NCBI GenBank assembly: GCA_030737835.1
Contig: CM060853.1
Coordinates: forward strand, 7,035,819 to 7,099,818
Direction of reading: 5' to 3'
Source: Acorus gramineus
Taxonomy: Eukaryota > Streptophyta > Magnoliopsida > Acorales > Acoraceae
Length of the DNA: 64,000 nt
Part shown: positions 32,781-43,900 of the stretch, in pieces
How the letters are laid out: every line of letters begins with the position of its first letter
Position numbering within the stretch: position 1 is the stretch's first letter
Notes under the pieces: generated by a model
What the model saw: only the letters and a program-made list of their open reading frames with translations
What the model was told of the DNA's origin: nothing
Database searches by the model: none
Position numbers and translations under genes: made by a program

Positions 32781-32804
32781 ATGCAAAGCAGAGGGAGCAG
32801 ATGA
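32781..32804 (+). CDS. 7-codon upstream ORF overlapping the MnmA start
   Basis: ATGCAAAGCAGAGGGAGC... ends in TGA at 32802-32804, overlapping the MnmA ATG (32801-32803) as ATGA. If the transcript starts upstream, this uORF could reduce initiation or permit reinitiation. It exists only if 32781 is transcribed, which the sequence cannot show. Confidence 0.5.
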   Translation: MQSRGSR

Positions 32805-35800
32805 GGCGGGCAATGGCAGCTGCTCTCTCTCCCTTCCGTCTCCTATCCCTCCCAAACCCTAATTTCAAACCCTCGCTTTCGATCTTCCCCCGAAGACCCC
32901 TCTCGAAACCCTCCATAAAAACCCGAGCTTTGCCTCTCTCCACTTCTGTTTGTTCATCGACTTCTCTGACTACCCGTTCGAGCTCCGACGATGGCGGACG
33001 GTCCTGTTTCATGGAGCCCTACCTCTCGTGCTCGGTGCCTCTGGGTCGGCGGCTGAGGGTGGCAGTCCTGCTCAGCGGCGGCGTTGACAGCAGCGTCGCC
33101 CTCCGACTCCTCCACGCCGCCGGTCACTCCTGCACCGCCTTTTACCTTAAGATCTGGTTCCAGGTCCCTCCTCCCTCCCCCTTCTATCCTTCTCTCTTGA
33201 AATTGAGTTCGAAATTTCAAATCCTGCAAGTTTGATTATGGTTTTTTTGAGTGATATGAAATTTTTTTTAAAAAAAAAATTTTAAATGAGGGATCTTTGT
33301 TGTATGGAGAGTGGAACTTCTAAAATTGAATGCAAGTTTAATTGAAATTTACTGTTTGGGTGATTTTGAGGATATGAAGGGTTTTGTCGATAAATGGAGG
33401 ATTTTATTTTTATAGAAAATAGAAACTTCAATGGCTGACTACCCATTTATATGAAATTTGAGAAATAGTTTACTTTTTGAGTGATGGGCTTGAGGAGATG
33501 GAAGGGTTTTGTTGATGAAAAGACATGAGAAACAATAACAACTTATCACCAATTGCATTACTCCTTGGATCCACCACACCAAAAATCCAATCACCTTTGA
33601 TAACAATCACAGCCTTGAGACTGAATAAACAAGTTAGTAAGTCATTTTAGGCCCCGTTTGGAACCAATTGCAGAATCAATTTCGGATAAAATTCCGAACA
33701 TAAACTTTAATTTCATATTTTGATTTTTATGTGTTAAAAGTCTTACAACAAAAAAACTTTTACGAAAAAACTAGTTGTGTACAATTTATGAGAAAACTGT
33801 TTTTGAACATTGGTTCCAAAGGAAAAAAAAAAAACAATGCATCCAATTGTAACCATGACTGTGTTATAAAAAATAAATACCTCGATAGATGGGTTTGAAT
33901 ATATGATGGGTGGCTTTTAGGTGATGGGTTTGGCTTTGTTAATGAAAAGAGGGATCTTTGTTTTATAGAAAAAATAGAAACTTCAATGGCTGACCGTAAT
34001 CTAGATTGGCCAACTGCATATTCAGAAAAGTAGTATGCAAGAGAAAGGTACTGTTTGAAGCCAGAGGTCTCTAATAGCATCGATGTTACGCATGCAATCC
34101 ACCCAATGTCATACATGAACACTGTTGAAACCTCCCATGGCGCCTGTGCCTCCCAAGGATTACCATTTACCGGTCCAATTGTACTTCAAAAAGAAGGAGG
34201 AGCCCAGGGGTCTTTGTTTCATAGAAAATAGCATCAATCGGTGGTTTGTGTGACAAGTTAAAGAAATGATGGTTTTTATTAATGAAAGGAGGGATTTTTG
34301 TTTCATAAAAAATAGAAACTTAAATAGCTGACTACACATTTAAATGAATATTAAGATTAGTGTATTTTTTTAGTGATGGATTTGAGGAGATGAAGGGTTT
34401 TGTTGATTAAAGGAGGGATCTTTGTTTCATAGAAAATAGAAGCCTCAATGGATGGCTACACAGTTAAATTTTGCAATTAGGGTAGTTTTTGAGTGATGGG
34501 TTTGAAAAATGAGGGGTTTTGTCGATGAAGGGGGATCTTTAAATTTTATGAAAACAAAAATTCAATGGTTGGAAGTGTGAATTTTTCATTTTTAATGAAT
34601 GTGAATGTGAATCAGATTTTTCTGTGTTGCTTTTTTTTTTTTTTTACACAATTTTGTGTGCAAATAAGGTGTGTGACATTTGTTGTAGGAAGACTTTGAG
34701 AACTTCTGGTCAGAGTGCCCATGGGACGAGGATTTGAAGTATGCAAGAGCTGTTTGTGAACAGGTCAGGTAGTCATCCTTTTCTCTCTCTTTGATAATTA
34801 GTCTGCATTTAGGTTGGTCCAAAATTGGAGTGTTGACCTTTACATGTATTCATTCTCTATGGAGTTTTGAATTCTCCCTGCAGTAAATGTCTGTCGTTGT
34901 GCAACTTTCCAACAGAAGGGCCTTATATTTAGTTTTGTTTTCTATGATGCAGGTCAATGTGCCTCTGGAGGTTGTTCACTTGACAGATGAGTACTGGAAT
35001 AACGTGGTTAGTATACTTATTAGAGTTCTGTTGTGTTTCATTTGTATGATTATTTTGGTTACAGATGTATGTTTCATATGGTGGATTTTGTATTCACTAC
35101 AAAAGGTTTTTTTCATGGCAGCCACTACTTATTGGGAGTGAATAGGGGAATTGTGGGGATTCTCTTTTGCAAATAATAATCAGTTGATCATGTGCATGCA
35201 TGCTTATCTGATTCATGTAACATCAAGCTTCATGCTTTCTTATTCTCTTTCCATTCTACGTGTGACGTATCAGGTGTCTCATGTCATCTCGGAGTACCGT
35301 GTTGGACGTACTCCAAATCCGGACGTTCTTTGCAATACTAGGATCAAGTTTGGTATGCTAGTTTAACTTTACTGTGCATGTATGTTTATGGGCTGAACCA
35401 AACATGATTGTCTTATTTTTCCTGTTTCAGGTGCTTTCATGGATGCCATTAGTAAAATGGAGTTTGATTATGTTGCTTCTGGACACTATGCACGTGTTGT
35501 TCACTCATCTGAAAATCAGGACAATCTTTCTATTCTAGAACTATCAAAAGACATGGTAACTAGATATACATTTGTTACCTGGTCTTGTGTTTTAAAGTGC
35601 ATCTGTTCAATTCTGATCCTCTATAATAGCATACAATGTGTTGTTCTCAGTTTACCCATCTCATGATTCATTGCCTTATTGAAAATTCAATCGAAGATGG
35701 TTTCTATACTGCAATACATACAAAGATAAACTTGGATACGTTGGTTCTATTTTTCAAAAAAATTGCTATAGTCCCCCTTCAAATCGTTACCATTATGGAT

Positions 35801-37917
35801 TTTGATACATGTGGGAGGGTTGTCTTTTTATTTTGGAATGAAGAGTTAAGCCGTCTGTTATTTTCAGGTCAAGGATCAAACATATTTTCTTTCACATTTA
35901 TCACAATTCCAACTTAAACGACTGTTGTTCCCCCTTGGTTGCATGTCAAAGGTAAAAAGTGACATTTATTGTTATTCCTTTCTTGTCATGGATTTTTTCA
36001 AGATTTCTTCTGAGTACGAAAATTATGGTTATATTTTATGCTAATGTTAGACTTTCTGACAGCTATTAATGAATTTTATAGGGTGAAGTGCGTAAGCTTG
36101 CTACTCAGCTGGACCTTCCTAACCAAGATAGGAAGGATTCTCAAGGAATCTGTTTCTTGGGAAAGGTGTTAACTTTGTTGCCTAACTTGTGTTGAAGCTC
36201 TTTCCATTAAACCCGCTACATTAAAATTAGCCCTTCACAGAAAGGCCAATACAACTTTAACATCTGTGCATGTTATAAAGGGCCTTACTGAAATGATTGA
36301 TTTTGTTCATACCATGTTTCATTCTTTTATTTGACAGGTTAAGTTTAGTGAATTTGTTGCAAAACATATTGGGGAGATGGAAGGTATCTTACTGGAAGCA
36401 GAGACAGGTGATTTCTTAGGGAAGCACCGTGGATTTTGGTTTTATACTATTGGTCAGCGCCAGGGTCTTCGTCTTCCAGGAGGACCATGGTATGTATTGC
36501 AAATCTTCATTCACCAGCAACCTAGCACTAGTTTCTCCACCTCAATGTCATTTTGAGGCTTCTGGTGCACATACATTATACATTTGATTATTTAATCTAC
36601 TTTTATGCATTGATTTTCTAAATCCTCTTCAATTCAATCTTATAGACCCCCCCTTTGGTAGTGCTATAGTGATTCGTATGATCATGGTATAAAGCTAAGA
36701 ACGTATTATAATACAGTTGATAATACATTTGGCACAGTGGGGTTTGATCCCTGACCTCCTTTTTAGATACCAAGGGTGCTAACCAGCTAACCAAAGCTCG
36801 GTTGTCCATTTATCTAAAGTATTAATAAAACATAGATGTATCAATCACCCCTCTCCTCTCTTTTATATTGCCACGCAATTTATTTAGGGGTAAATTTGCT
36901 TTTTTAGAAAAAAGATGTTCAAATATGCCAATAGCTAATTAAAGAAACCATACAGGGTTGACACTTTGTCTAGAGTCATGGGTTTCCGCCCCATAGTCTC
37001 AAGTTCATATTCCCCCGGGCTTAACTGATGCACGTGTTGGTTTTCTCAAGCATAAGAAGAAATTGATGTTAGGGATCCTTGTCAAAAAAAAAAAAAAAAA
37101 ACCTAGATTTATATATAGCAAAACTAATTAAGTTTCCTAAGATAAAAGTGGGTTGAGTTCATGGGTACAATACCACTTTGTGGTATGCTTAAGCCAGAAA
37201 AATGTCAAAGGGGTCATAGCGCACATGCATCAGTCATGTTCCAGAGGACGTTGACCATGTAATATTGTTTAGACCTAGTGGAATGATTCTATAAGATTAT
37301 TTTTTAATAACTTGTGCAGGTATGTTGTTGAAAAGGATGTTCAAAATAACGTCGTGTTCGTGTCTAGAAACTACTTCTCCATGGATAAAAGAAGACGCAC
37401 ATTTCGAGTTGGATCTTTAAAATGGCTTAGTGATATCCCTCCAGGCCGGGAAGATCAGCTCTGCTGCAAGGTAATATCTTGTTTCATGAAACCTTGTCAG
37501 TTGTCACTTTAATTTAATTCTACCAATTATTTGGGACCCGTCTATGAAATATATAGGAAGTAAATGTAAAGTGCATAAGTATTTTTCAAATTTTAGGTTC
37601 GGCATGGTCCAGGCTTCTATGATTGCAGCATAACAATAGAACAATCCAGAGATGGCTCCGAAGATGTCGCAACTGTTCGTCTATCTGAAGATGACCAGGG
37701 CTTGGCCGCTGGACAATTCACAGCATTCTATAGGGTTAACACCTGCATAGGCTCCGGTGTGATTTTGGATTCATGGGATGAGCGAGGTTTCCCTGTTTGC
37801 GACAAGGCCCTTGAGATTGCAAAGATGGAAGATAAATCAAAACTAGGGAAGCCAGTTACGATAAAAGTAAAACCCGATAATGTGGGACTAAGTGAAAAAT
37901 GTTTACAGATAATTTAG
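32801..37917 (+). CDS. MNMA: Organellar tRNA-uridine 2-thiolase (MnmA/TRMU family)
   Basis: ATP-dependent enzyme that thiolates the wobble uridine (U34) of Lys, Glu and Gln tRNAs. Ten exons: 32801-33163, 34689-34763, 34953-35006, 35274-35352, 35431-35555, 35868-35951, 36082-36165, 36338-36489, 37320-37470, 37597-37917; 495 aa, all phases consistent. Residues 1 to about 80 are rich in Ser, Arg, Pro and Leu with few acids, a typical transit peptide, so the enzyme works in plastid and/or mitochondrion. Catalytic features are complete: PP-loop SGGVDSS (92-98), first catalytic Cys184 in [23 protein letters not shown], second Cys284 in DSQGICFLG, and [12 protein letters not shown]. The C-terminal barrel ends about residue 460, followed by a 30-aa plant tail. 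ATG 32801 was chosen over in-frame upstream codons because it opens the transit peptide; ATG 32813 (Met5) is also possible. Confidence 0.95.
33244..34580. repeat. Degenerate tandem repeat array filling MnmA intron 1
   Basis: At least six imperfect copies of a unit of about 110-120 bp. It reads GAGTGATGGGTTTGAGGAG, ATGAAGGGTTTTGTTGATGA, AAGGAGGGATCTTTGTTTCA, TAGAAAATAGAAACTTCAAT, GGCTGACTACACATTTAAAT. Copies begin near 33244, 33356, 33477, 33915, 34260, 34370 and 34490. Two copies are interrupted, one by the MITE at 33650-33822. Confidence 0.75.
33650..33822. mobile_element. MITE-like element in MnmA intron 1
   Basis: Left end GGCCCCGTTTGGAACCAATTG; right end CATTGGTTCCAAAGG, so TTTGGAACCAAT is inverted at the two ends, about 170 bp apart. 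The left end matches the MITE at 28262 (GGCCCCGTTTGGAA). The last bases of the right end are lost in an A-run. Confidence 0.6.
36722..36800 (-). mobile_element. tRNA-derived SINE head, antisense, in MnmA intron 8
   Basis: On the minus strand there is a box A-like GGTTAGCTGGTTAGCA (36777-36792), and after about 35 nt a box B-like GGGATCAAACCCC (36739-36751). This is the Pol III promoter layout of tRNA-derived SINEs. It does not fold as a full tRNA. Confidence 0.5.
36950..37101 (+). mobile_element. SINE-like insertion with A18 tail in MnmA intron 8
   Basis: About 130 bp with a degenerate box B-like CTCAAGTTCATATTCCC followed by GGGATCCTTGTC and an A18 tail (37084-37101). It lies opposite in orientation to the SINE head at 36722-36800. 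The box A match is poor. Confidence 0.4.
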
Positions 37918-38310
37918 TACACTTTTGAACCTGACCCCTGTTGTTTACTAACAAAGTGAGATCAATTGCAGAGGATATAACTGAAAATCGAGGGAAGTGG
38001 TGCAGATATGGTCTTCCCAACTTCTCATTTGCAGGTGGTAGAGTGACATTGTTGTCATGATCCACTGAGATCGTACAGATTTGTTTTTTTTAAAGGATCA
38101 GATCTGAAGACGTGTTGGATCTTTTGTGGTTGACCTGGAAAAGAAGCAGGGTATATTCTAGTTCTGTAATCCACCATAGAGATCTCTGTATGCTGGTCAT
38201 ATATTGTTCGTTCTTTTTGTTGATATTTCGTTATAGTCTATCTATCTGTTGCAATAAATTGTGGAAAAACGAACTGTGAAAACGACTACTACAATGGTAG
38301 AGCATTCCAT

Positions 38311-38460
38311 CTCAGGTTATAGTAAGAATGGTTGTTGAGATTCTTTGGTGAAACTTGTGAGTGTTGAAACTTGAAAGTAGGGTTGAAGAACAGATAGGCT
38401 GATCTCAGGTGATAGCAAGAATGGTTGCTGAGATTCTTTGATGAAACATGTGAGTGTTGA
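38311..38460. repeat. Tandem duplication downstream of MnmA
   Basis: The 57-58-bp unit at 38311-38367 (CTCAGGTTATAGTAAGAATG...) recurs at 38403-38460 with few substitutions, a period of 92 bp. It lies about 400 bp after the MnmA stop, so it may be in or near the 3' UTR. Confidence 0.75.
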
Positions 38461-38539
38461 CTGTTTGTTTGGCAGTTATAGATAAACCCTGTTTTAGAAA
38501 TCAGTCTTTCATTGGATTGGAAAATGATTATATTAAGCA

Positions 38540-39260
38540 TTACAGGTTCAATTGAATTGTGATATCATCACGATGTAATAATGCATTAATTAATAATGAA
38601 AAAAAATTATAAATATATTAGAAAAATATTTTCACAATTCGTCTTGATTATATTGAAGGCTATGTAACATCATCTTTAATCATCTTTTGATTATTATTCT
38701 TATATTATAATTTTAGAATCTGATCCATTGGGGCTTGTTTATTGGGTTTTTGAGGGTTAACCAGTCAGGAAGTTATAATAATTTGTGCCTCTTAGAAAAA
38801 TTTATAAGCAACTAATTATAATTTACTTTAAAAGGTGATGTATGTTTGTTTTTGAAGGGGTTGAATTCCAATTGCTCTGCCACAATAAGATTTTCTTATG
38901 CCCTGATTTGCTCAACCAAATTTTATGATCAAAATCACAATATAAAGTGTCACTATCTGGGTATGACAAGTTGACAACTGCTCAAAAAGAAAACAGTAAA
39001 AAACATGATAAACCACATAAATCTTTGGCCAGCTTTGTGGCTGTTAAGTGCTCTTCTGTGACTGTTCTAGAATAAAAACCAACTTTCCACTGTCTTCTTC
39101 ATCATGAACTAGGTTTTGATGTCATTTTCCACAATGTGAACCGTATATAATGCATGCTTGTGATCATATGGGCCAATAAAATCATCAATTCATGGTTGTT
39201 CCCGTGGCAAGGCCATTTGAAACATATATTTATGGAAAATGCTAGGCAGGGTCATTTTTA
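38540..39260. other. AT-rich spacer, nothing recognised
   Basis: No gene, RNA or paired repeat ends were seen. Confidence 0.4.
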
Positions 39261-39269
39261 CTATCGATT

Positions 39270-39510
39270 AAAATTCAAGTTACACATTTTTATTTTTATT
39301 TTTAATAGTAAATATTATTTAATAAGATATATGTTTTAATAAAAATATATATCATTTCATTTTAAATTGAATAAATCTATTTTTAATAAGTGTAAGAAAA
39401 AATTTAATGAATATATCACTGAATTTTTAAGAAGATATATAACATAATAAAATTGCATTTTAGATTATTAAAAGAAACTGAGTGTAACAACACTATTAAT
39501 TTATAGCTTC
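39270..39510 (+). repeat. Dispersed AT-rich repeat family, copy 1
   Basis: Contains in order AATAGTAAATATTATTTAAT, ATATGTTTTAATAAAAATAT, TTTTAATAAGTGTAAGAAAA, AATTTAATGAATAT and GAGTGTAACAACACT. The same order is found at 43565-43900 and, reverse complemented, at 63800-63970. It is probably a non-autonomous transposon of unknown family. Confidence 0.6.
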
Positions 39511-40379
39511 ACACACAATCCTTATATGAAAACCCTGCTAATTTAAGTGAAGTGTTACCCACTTATATAAATTATGTAACTTATAATTTTGTGTGGCTAT
39601 ACACAGAATTCATTGGCCTATATTTTTCATGTTACGTATTTTATTTCATAAAGTATATAGCGTGTGAGAACTGCACGTGAGACTGCAACAAAAATAGCTC
39701 AAAATAACCACGACTGCTTTTTGATGCCTCTAAATCTATATCTATACTACCTATATCTATACTAATCTATGAAAAACATTTATTGGACATGTTTATCCTT
39801 ACTGATTCATGAAAATCCATTCTTACCCAAATGATATTTGATTAGACATATTTAGCTTTTCAAATTCTATGAAATCAAATACCCTATATAATGTGTTTAA
39901 TATATTTAATTTATACATTTATTTTAATCTATACATTTATTCGTATTTACCTTTTAACATTGTTCACAATCAATTACATGATTATATGTCTAAATTTAAT
40001 ATATGCAACTTCATTTTATATAATTATATAATATATCTACATATGTTATATTGTAACCATTAGAAAATCCTTATATATAATAAAAGCTCTATGTATTTAA
40101 TTATTAATAAAAAAAATTAAATAAATCTAAAAGGGGGAGAGAATTCAACCAAAATTTAATAAATACCCTTTCAATTATATATCATATATGTATCATGATA
40201 TTTCCTAAATATAAATTTGTATATGAAGTTTATGTTTTAATAAATGAATCTAAATTATTATGAAATCTTAATATACGTTATATTACATGCAAATGTTACC
40301 AGATTAACCTATACATATATTAAATTTCATTAATAAAGTTATATATGAAATATCCAAATGTTATATAAAACTCAATATC

Positions 40380-40970
40380 TTTGGTGGTTATGAGTTATGA
40401 AAACATCAAAAGCCATTGAAATGAGTTACAGAAATGCCAAAAGTTATTGAACATTCATGTCTCCATATATAACTCATGGATTAATAGATAGTGGTTATGG
40501 AAAACACTAAAGGACATTGAAAACTCATGTAACTCATGGATTAATGGAAACAATGGGAATATTAATTCCATGCATAACTCATTGATTAATGAAATGAGTT
40601 ATGAAAATCTTAATGGTCTTTAATAGGAAGACCAAAGGGTAATGAAGATGTATATATAAGAGTGAGGTCCCAAGCCAAAGGAATGTCTTAATTTTCACTT
40701 TTTTTTCTACAGCTTCATGATTCTCCGCCACATTTTTTGCCCTTTAAGCTAAAAAAAACAAAGAATTAAGGATTTTGTGAAGACTAAGAGCACTACTACT
40801 GAAAAAATGGAAAAAACTGCAATGGAAGAGACAACTTTGCGGAAAATTCTGCATAAATTCATTGAGGTTGTTCTGAATCTAACTATTGTTAAACATGTAA
40901 TAATTTATCTACATTGTACCTCTTTTCATATAAGTTCAAATGAAAAAAATTACTTCATAAATATATAACA
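40380..40970 (+). other. Possible orphan transcription unit or transposon leader
   Basis: Three spaced copies of AACTCATGGATTAATG (about 40482, 40531, 40582) precede a TATA-like TATATATAAGAG (40651-40662). A leader-like stretch and an ORF (40777-40968, or from the inner ATG at 40807 starting MEKTAMEETTLRKIL) follow. The encoded peptide is not recognised, and this could equally be part of a retroelement LTR. Confidence 0.3.
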
Positions 40971-41522
40971 TACATTCAAGTTCTCACAATTGGGTAATTA
41001 TTCTTCGGCTCAATGTTTAGAGTAAATTCCCTTTAAAACTCATCTTTCTTCTTTCACTTTTTCAAGAATGGCAACGATGATGTGATGATAAAATGAAAAT
41101 AACCATTACATATGAGTCCAATAAACTTCAAAACATAACATACTTGTAATGATCTAAAGTTCAATGTAAATTTAGGGCTTATCATTTCTACATATTTATG
41201 TGGATGAATTAGTGAATAAGAATAAAATTTCTCTTTATATGCATATAATTTTCAAAGTAACACCTCAAACACATATACTATAATGATAATTATTGAATAA
41301 TTTATATATCACGGATCATAATCAAACACTAACAAAAATGTACAAATATATATAGATGATTCAAATAGAAAATAAGTAAAAAATGAGACATAATAGTTCA
41401 AAAGGAATTAAATATCTTACTCTTTGTTTGTTAAATTATCAACAAAATAATTAATGTACAACGCACATATGTCTCAACCAGTAATGAATATAAATCGCAT
41501 GAGTGCTTCTTCGTGTCACTAA

Positions 41523-42002
41523 GAGCATCTCCAATCGCACTACCTAAATATTCTTTACATTTAAGAACCAATAAAAATAGGAGACGATTTAGAGAGTGTA
41601 TTATCCGATCTTGCTCCTTCAATGACTCTCTCTACATAATTTTTTATTAATAAAGTGTGATATAAAACCATGCAATATGGAGCCAAATTTCACTCCTACA
41701 TAAGCAGAGACTTTTAATGTTAAATATAAGAAGTCCATTGGAACCCCTTTTTTTTTAGATGGTTTCTTATTTTTAAGTCTCCATAAACTATAGGATTTAG
41801 TGATCAATCCATCACTTATTTATATTTTGGTTTTATACCCCAGATTTAAATGATATATTCCTTTTAGTCCCTGGAAGGATGAAGAAGTGAGGGATCGATC
41901 ACTGAATCTTATAGTTTGTAGGGACTTAAAAATAAAAAACCTTTTTTTATTATTTTTTTCTCTTCAAATATGAGTTAAGGAGCCTCTCTACGTTGGAGAT
42001 GC
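41523..42002. mobile_element. 480-bp Tourist-like MITE (GAGCATCTCCAA ends)
   Basis: TAA on both sides (41520-41522 and 42003-42005) and 12-bp perfect terminal inverted repeats GAGCATCTCCAA / TTGGAGATGCTC. This end sequence and 3-bp TAA target site are familiar for plant PIF/Harbinger-derived MITEs. It carries another foldback element inside (41757-41944). Confidence 0.85.
41757..41944. mobile_element. Foldback element nested in the MITE
   Basis: An inverted pair of about 57 bp: TTCTTATTTTTAAGTCTCCA...ATCCATCACTT on the left against AAGTGAGGGATCGATCACTG...ACTTAAAAATAAAAAACC on the right, roughly 85 percent matched, with a short AT-rich centre. No ORF. Confidence 0.7.
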
Positions 42003-42429
42003 TCTAACTAGTCTCAAAGAAATGGATAATGTTAAATAAGAACCTAGTTGCAACATCACATTCAATCCTCACATATCAAATTTTAAAAGAAGTTGAAAAG
42101 ATGGTGAAACGAAGAATTCTGGGACAAAGAAGCAGAACAAATTTTTTAGAAACAACTCTTTTAGCAGACCAAGATCTTTAAACAAAGCAGGATTATTCAA
42201 ACACCAATTACAGTTATCTTCAGCTTTTTTTAATGCAAAGAATTATCTCAATTTCTCCCTTTGAAATTTCATTAGTGAAGACAAGATCAAATATATACAT
42301 AACTAAATTTTGTCTCCTCTCATAAAGTGGATATAATCTCAAGATCAGATTAAGCTCATCAACAATGAGACCCATTTGTTTTTAATCACTTAAAATAACT
42401 TAATTAGAACAAACTTTTCAACTGTGTGC

Positions 42430-43000
42430 ATCAAACTCACAATAAACCCACATAACCAAACCCATCAAATCTAAAAACCCAAATCATAGAAACCAAATAT
42501 CAAATCCAAATAATAGAAATTCCCAAAACCAAATCCAACAAAAAAATTCCCCCACCCAATCAGTCCCACCCAATCAAACCCAACAAATCCCATTTCAAAA
42601 TAACAACTTCACATCAACATTTATTTTTAGAAAATTTTCATAGTGAACAATATTAATAGTAATGCAATCCAATCTTCAATAAACTCACACGACCAAACCC
42701 ATCAAATCTAAAAACCCAAATCATAGAATTCCAAAATCAAACCCCATCCCCAAAAAAACCCAACCAATCCCACCAAATCAAACCCAACAATACCCATTTT
42801 TAAGAAAGACAAGAACTTTACATCAACATTTGTTCTTATAATCACAAAAAGAAAGCCTCATTCGAGACAAAAATTTTATAGAGAACAGATATTAACAGTG
42901 TGAAATCCAAATCTACAACAAACCCACATAACCAAACCCATCAAATCATATATAAAAAGCCCCAAAATCAACCCCCCCCCCCCCCCCAAAAAAAAAAAAG
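42430..43000. repeat. Three-copy tandem repeat, period about 235 bp
   Basis: AACCCACATAACCAAACCCA recurs near 42444, 42684 (as ACTCACACGACC...) and 42921, each time followed by TCAAATC; copies 1 and 2 continue with TAAAAACCCAAATCATAG. ACATCAACATTT recurs within each long unit. The array lies just 3' of the minus-strand small gene. Confidence 0.7.
42972..42999. repeat. C16-A12 homopolymer junction
   Basis: Sixteen C directly followed by twelve A. The mirror type (T16-G14) occurs at 57335-57364. Lengths at such runs are unreliable in assemblies. Confidence 0.8.
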
Positions 43001-43191
43001 GACCTTCACCTCAAATCATCATTTTCCATCCTCAGCAAACCCTTACATTTAATCATAAAAGTCGCAACACACACACACAAATAAAACCCAAATCAGATCC
43101 TATGAAAAGAAGGTGAAAAAAAAAGGGAGAGATACCCAGATGAAGATATTCACATGAGGGATCCGATAGAGAGGAAGAGAGAGAGAGAGAT

Positions 43192-43395
43192 CTATTGGCG
43201 GGCGCGAAAGAGGAGGGAAGAGAGGAGCCTGGAGAAGGCGAGGCGGAGGCGGGGGAAGGCGCGGACGGTGTAGGAGGAGGTCTCCCTCACCATCTTCTCC
43301 ATGGCTTCCACGAAGAGGTTCAGACTCCGGACTGGGGGGACGTATAGGGTCAGAGGGGCCGCCGAGAAGGCCACCGCGAACAGCAGCTGCAACAT
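43192..43395 (-). CDS. Small conserved plant protein of unknown function (67 aa)
   Basis: Single-exon ORF from ATG at 43395, MLQLLFAVAFSAAPLTLYVP, then a charged amphipathic half (RSLNLFVEAMEKMVRETSSY) and a basic C-terminus. The N-terminal about 20 residues are hydrophobic, suggesting a signal anchor or single membrane segment. I recall very similar 60-70-aa proteins in other plants but no assigned function. The inner ATG was chosen over 43557 because the longer N-terminal stretch is low-complexity Lys/Glu/Arg translated from poly(T) and CT runs. High GC (CGG, GCG, GGC codons) against AT-rich flanks supports a real gene. Confidence 0.68.
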   Translation of the reverse strand: MLQLLFAVAFSAAPLTLYVPPVRSLNLFVEAMEKMVRETSSYTVRAFPRLRLAFSRLLSSLLFRARQ

Positions 43396-43396
43396 C

Positions 43397-43412
43397 TCTC
43401 TCTCTCTCTCTT
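43397..43412 (-). promoter_or_regulatory. GA-repeat in the 5' leader of the small gene
   Basis: On the minus strand a run of GA dinucleotides directly precedes the ATG. GA/CT repeats are common in plant 5' leaders and bind GAGA-type factors (BPC family). A second GA run lies after the stop (about 43169-43190). Confidence 0.5.
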
Positions 43413-43564
43413 TTTCGTTGGGTTTTTTTTTTTTTTCAGAGAAAATAAATTGGTCCTCGGATGGTTTCGTTAGATTTGGGTTTTGTTTTTTTGTTTTTTT
43501 TTTTAATTGAAAAATGATACATTTACCCTCACCTGTCAAAATTAAGAACTTACACATGTTTTAT

Positions 43565-43900
43565 TTTTTTTTTTTAAATAAATAATTTAATATCGATATA
43601 TATATATTTTAATAAAAAATATATATCGTTTTATTTAAAGTTGAATGAACTCATTTTAGTAAGTGTAAAAAAAAATTTAGTAAAGTATTTACATCATCTA
43701 ACGAGGTATATGCTTCACTAAATCTGTAATGAGATATATAGGACTGTTTTGGACTAAAAAAAAGACTATCCATTTTAGTAAGTGTAAGAAAAAATATAGT
43801 GAAGTATTTACATCATCTAATGAGTATATGTTTCTTTAAATATGTAACAAGGTATATAAGACTGTGTTTTAGACTGAGAAAAAAACTGCGTGTAGTGGCA
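43565..43900 (+). repeat. Dispersed AT-rich repeat family, copy 2, internally duplicated
   Basis: Same block order as 39270-39510. A unit of about 120 bp starting CATTTTAGTAAGTGTAA occurs twice in tandem (about 43651 and 43771), each with GTATTTACATCATCTAA and TATATAGGACTG or TATATAAGACTG. Confidence 0.65.

Noticed and set aside
32627-32800. Earlier in-frame MnmA start at 32627
   Set aside because: The extra N-terminus would be translated from the GC-rich repeat arm and the palindromes; ATG 32801 opens a normal transit peptide.
36722-36800. A tRNA gene
   Set aside because: Box A and B are present but the acceptor stem does not pair and no anticodon arm forms, so it is a SINE head.
42430-43000. 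CRISPR-like array
   Set aside because: Units are about 235 bp, diverged and nuclear, with no regular spacers; this is ordinary tandem duplication.
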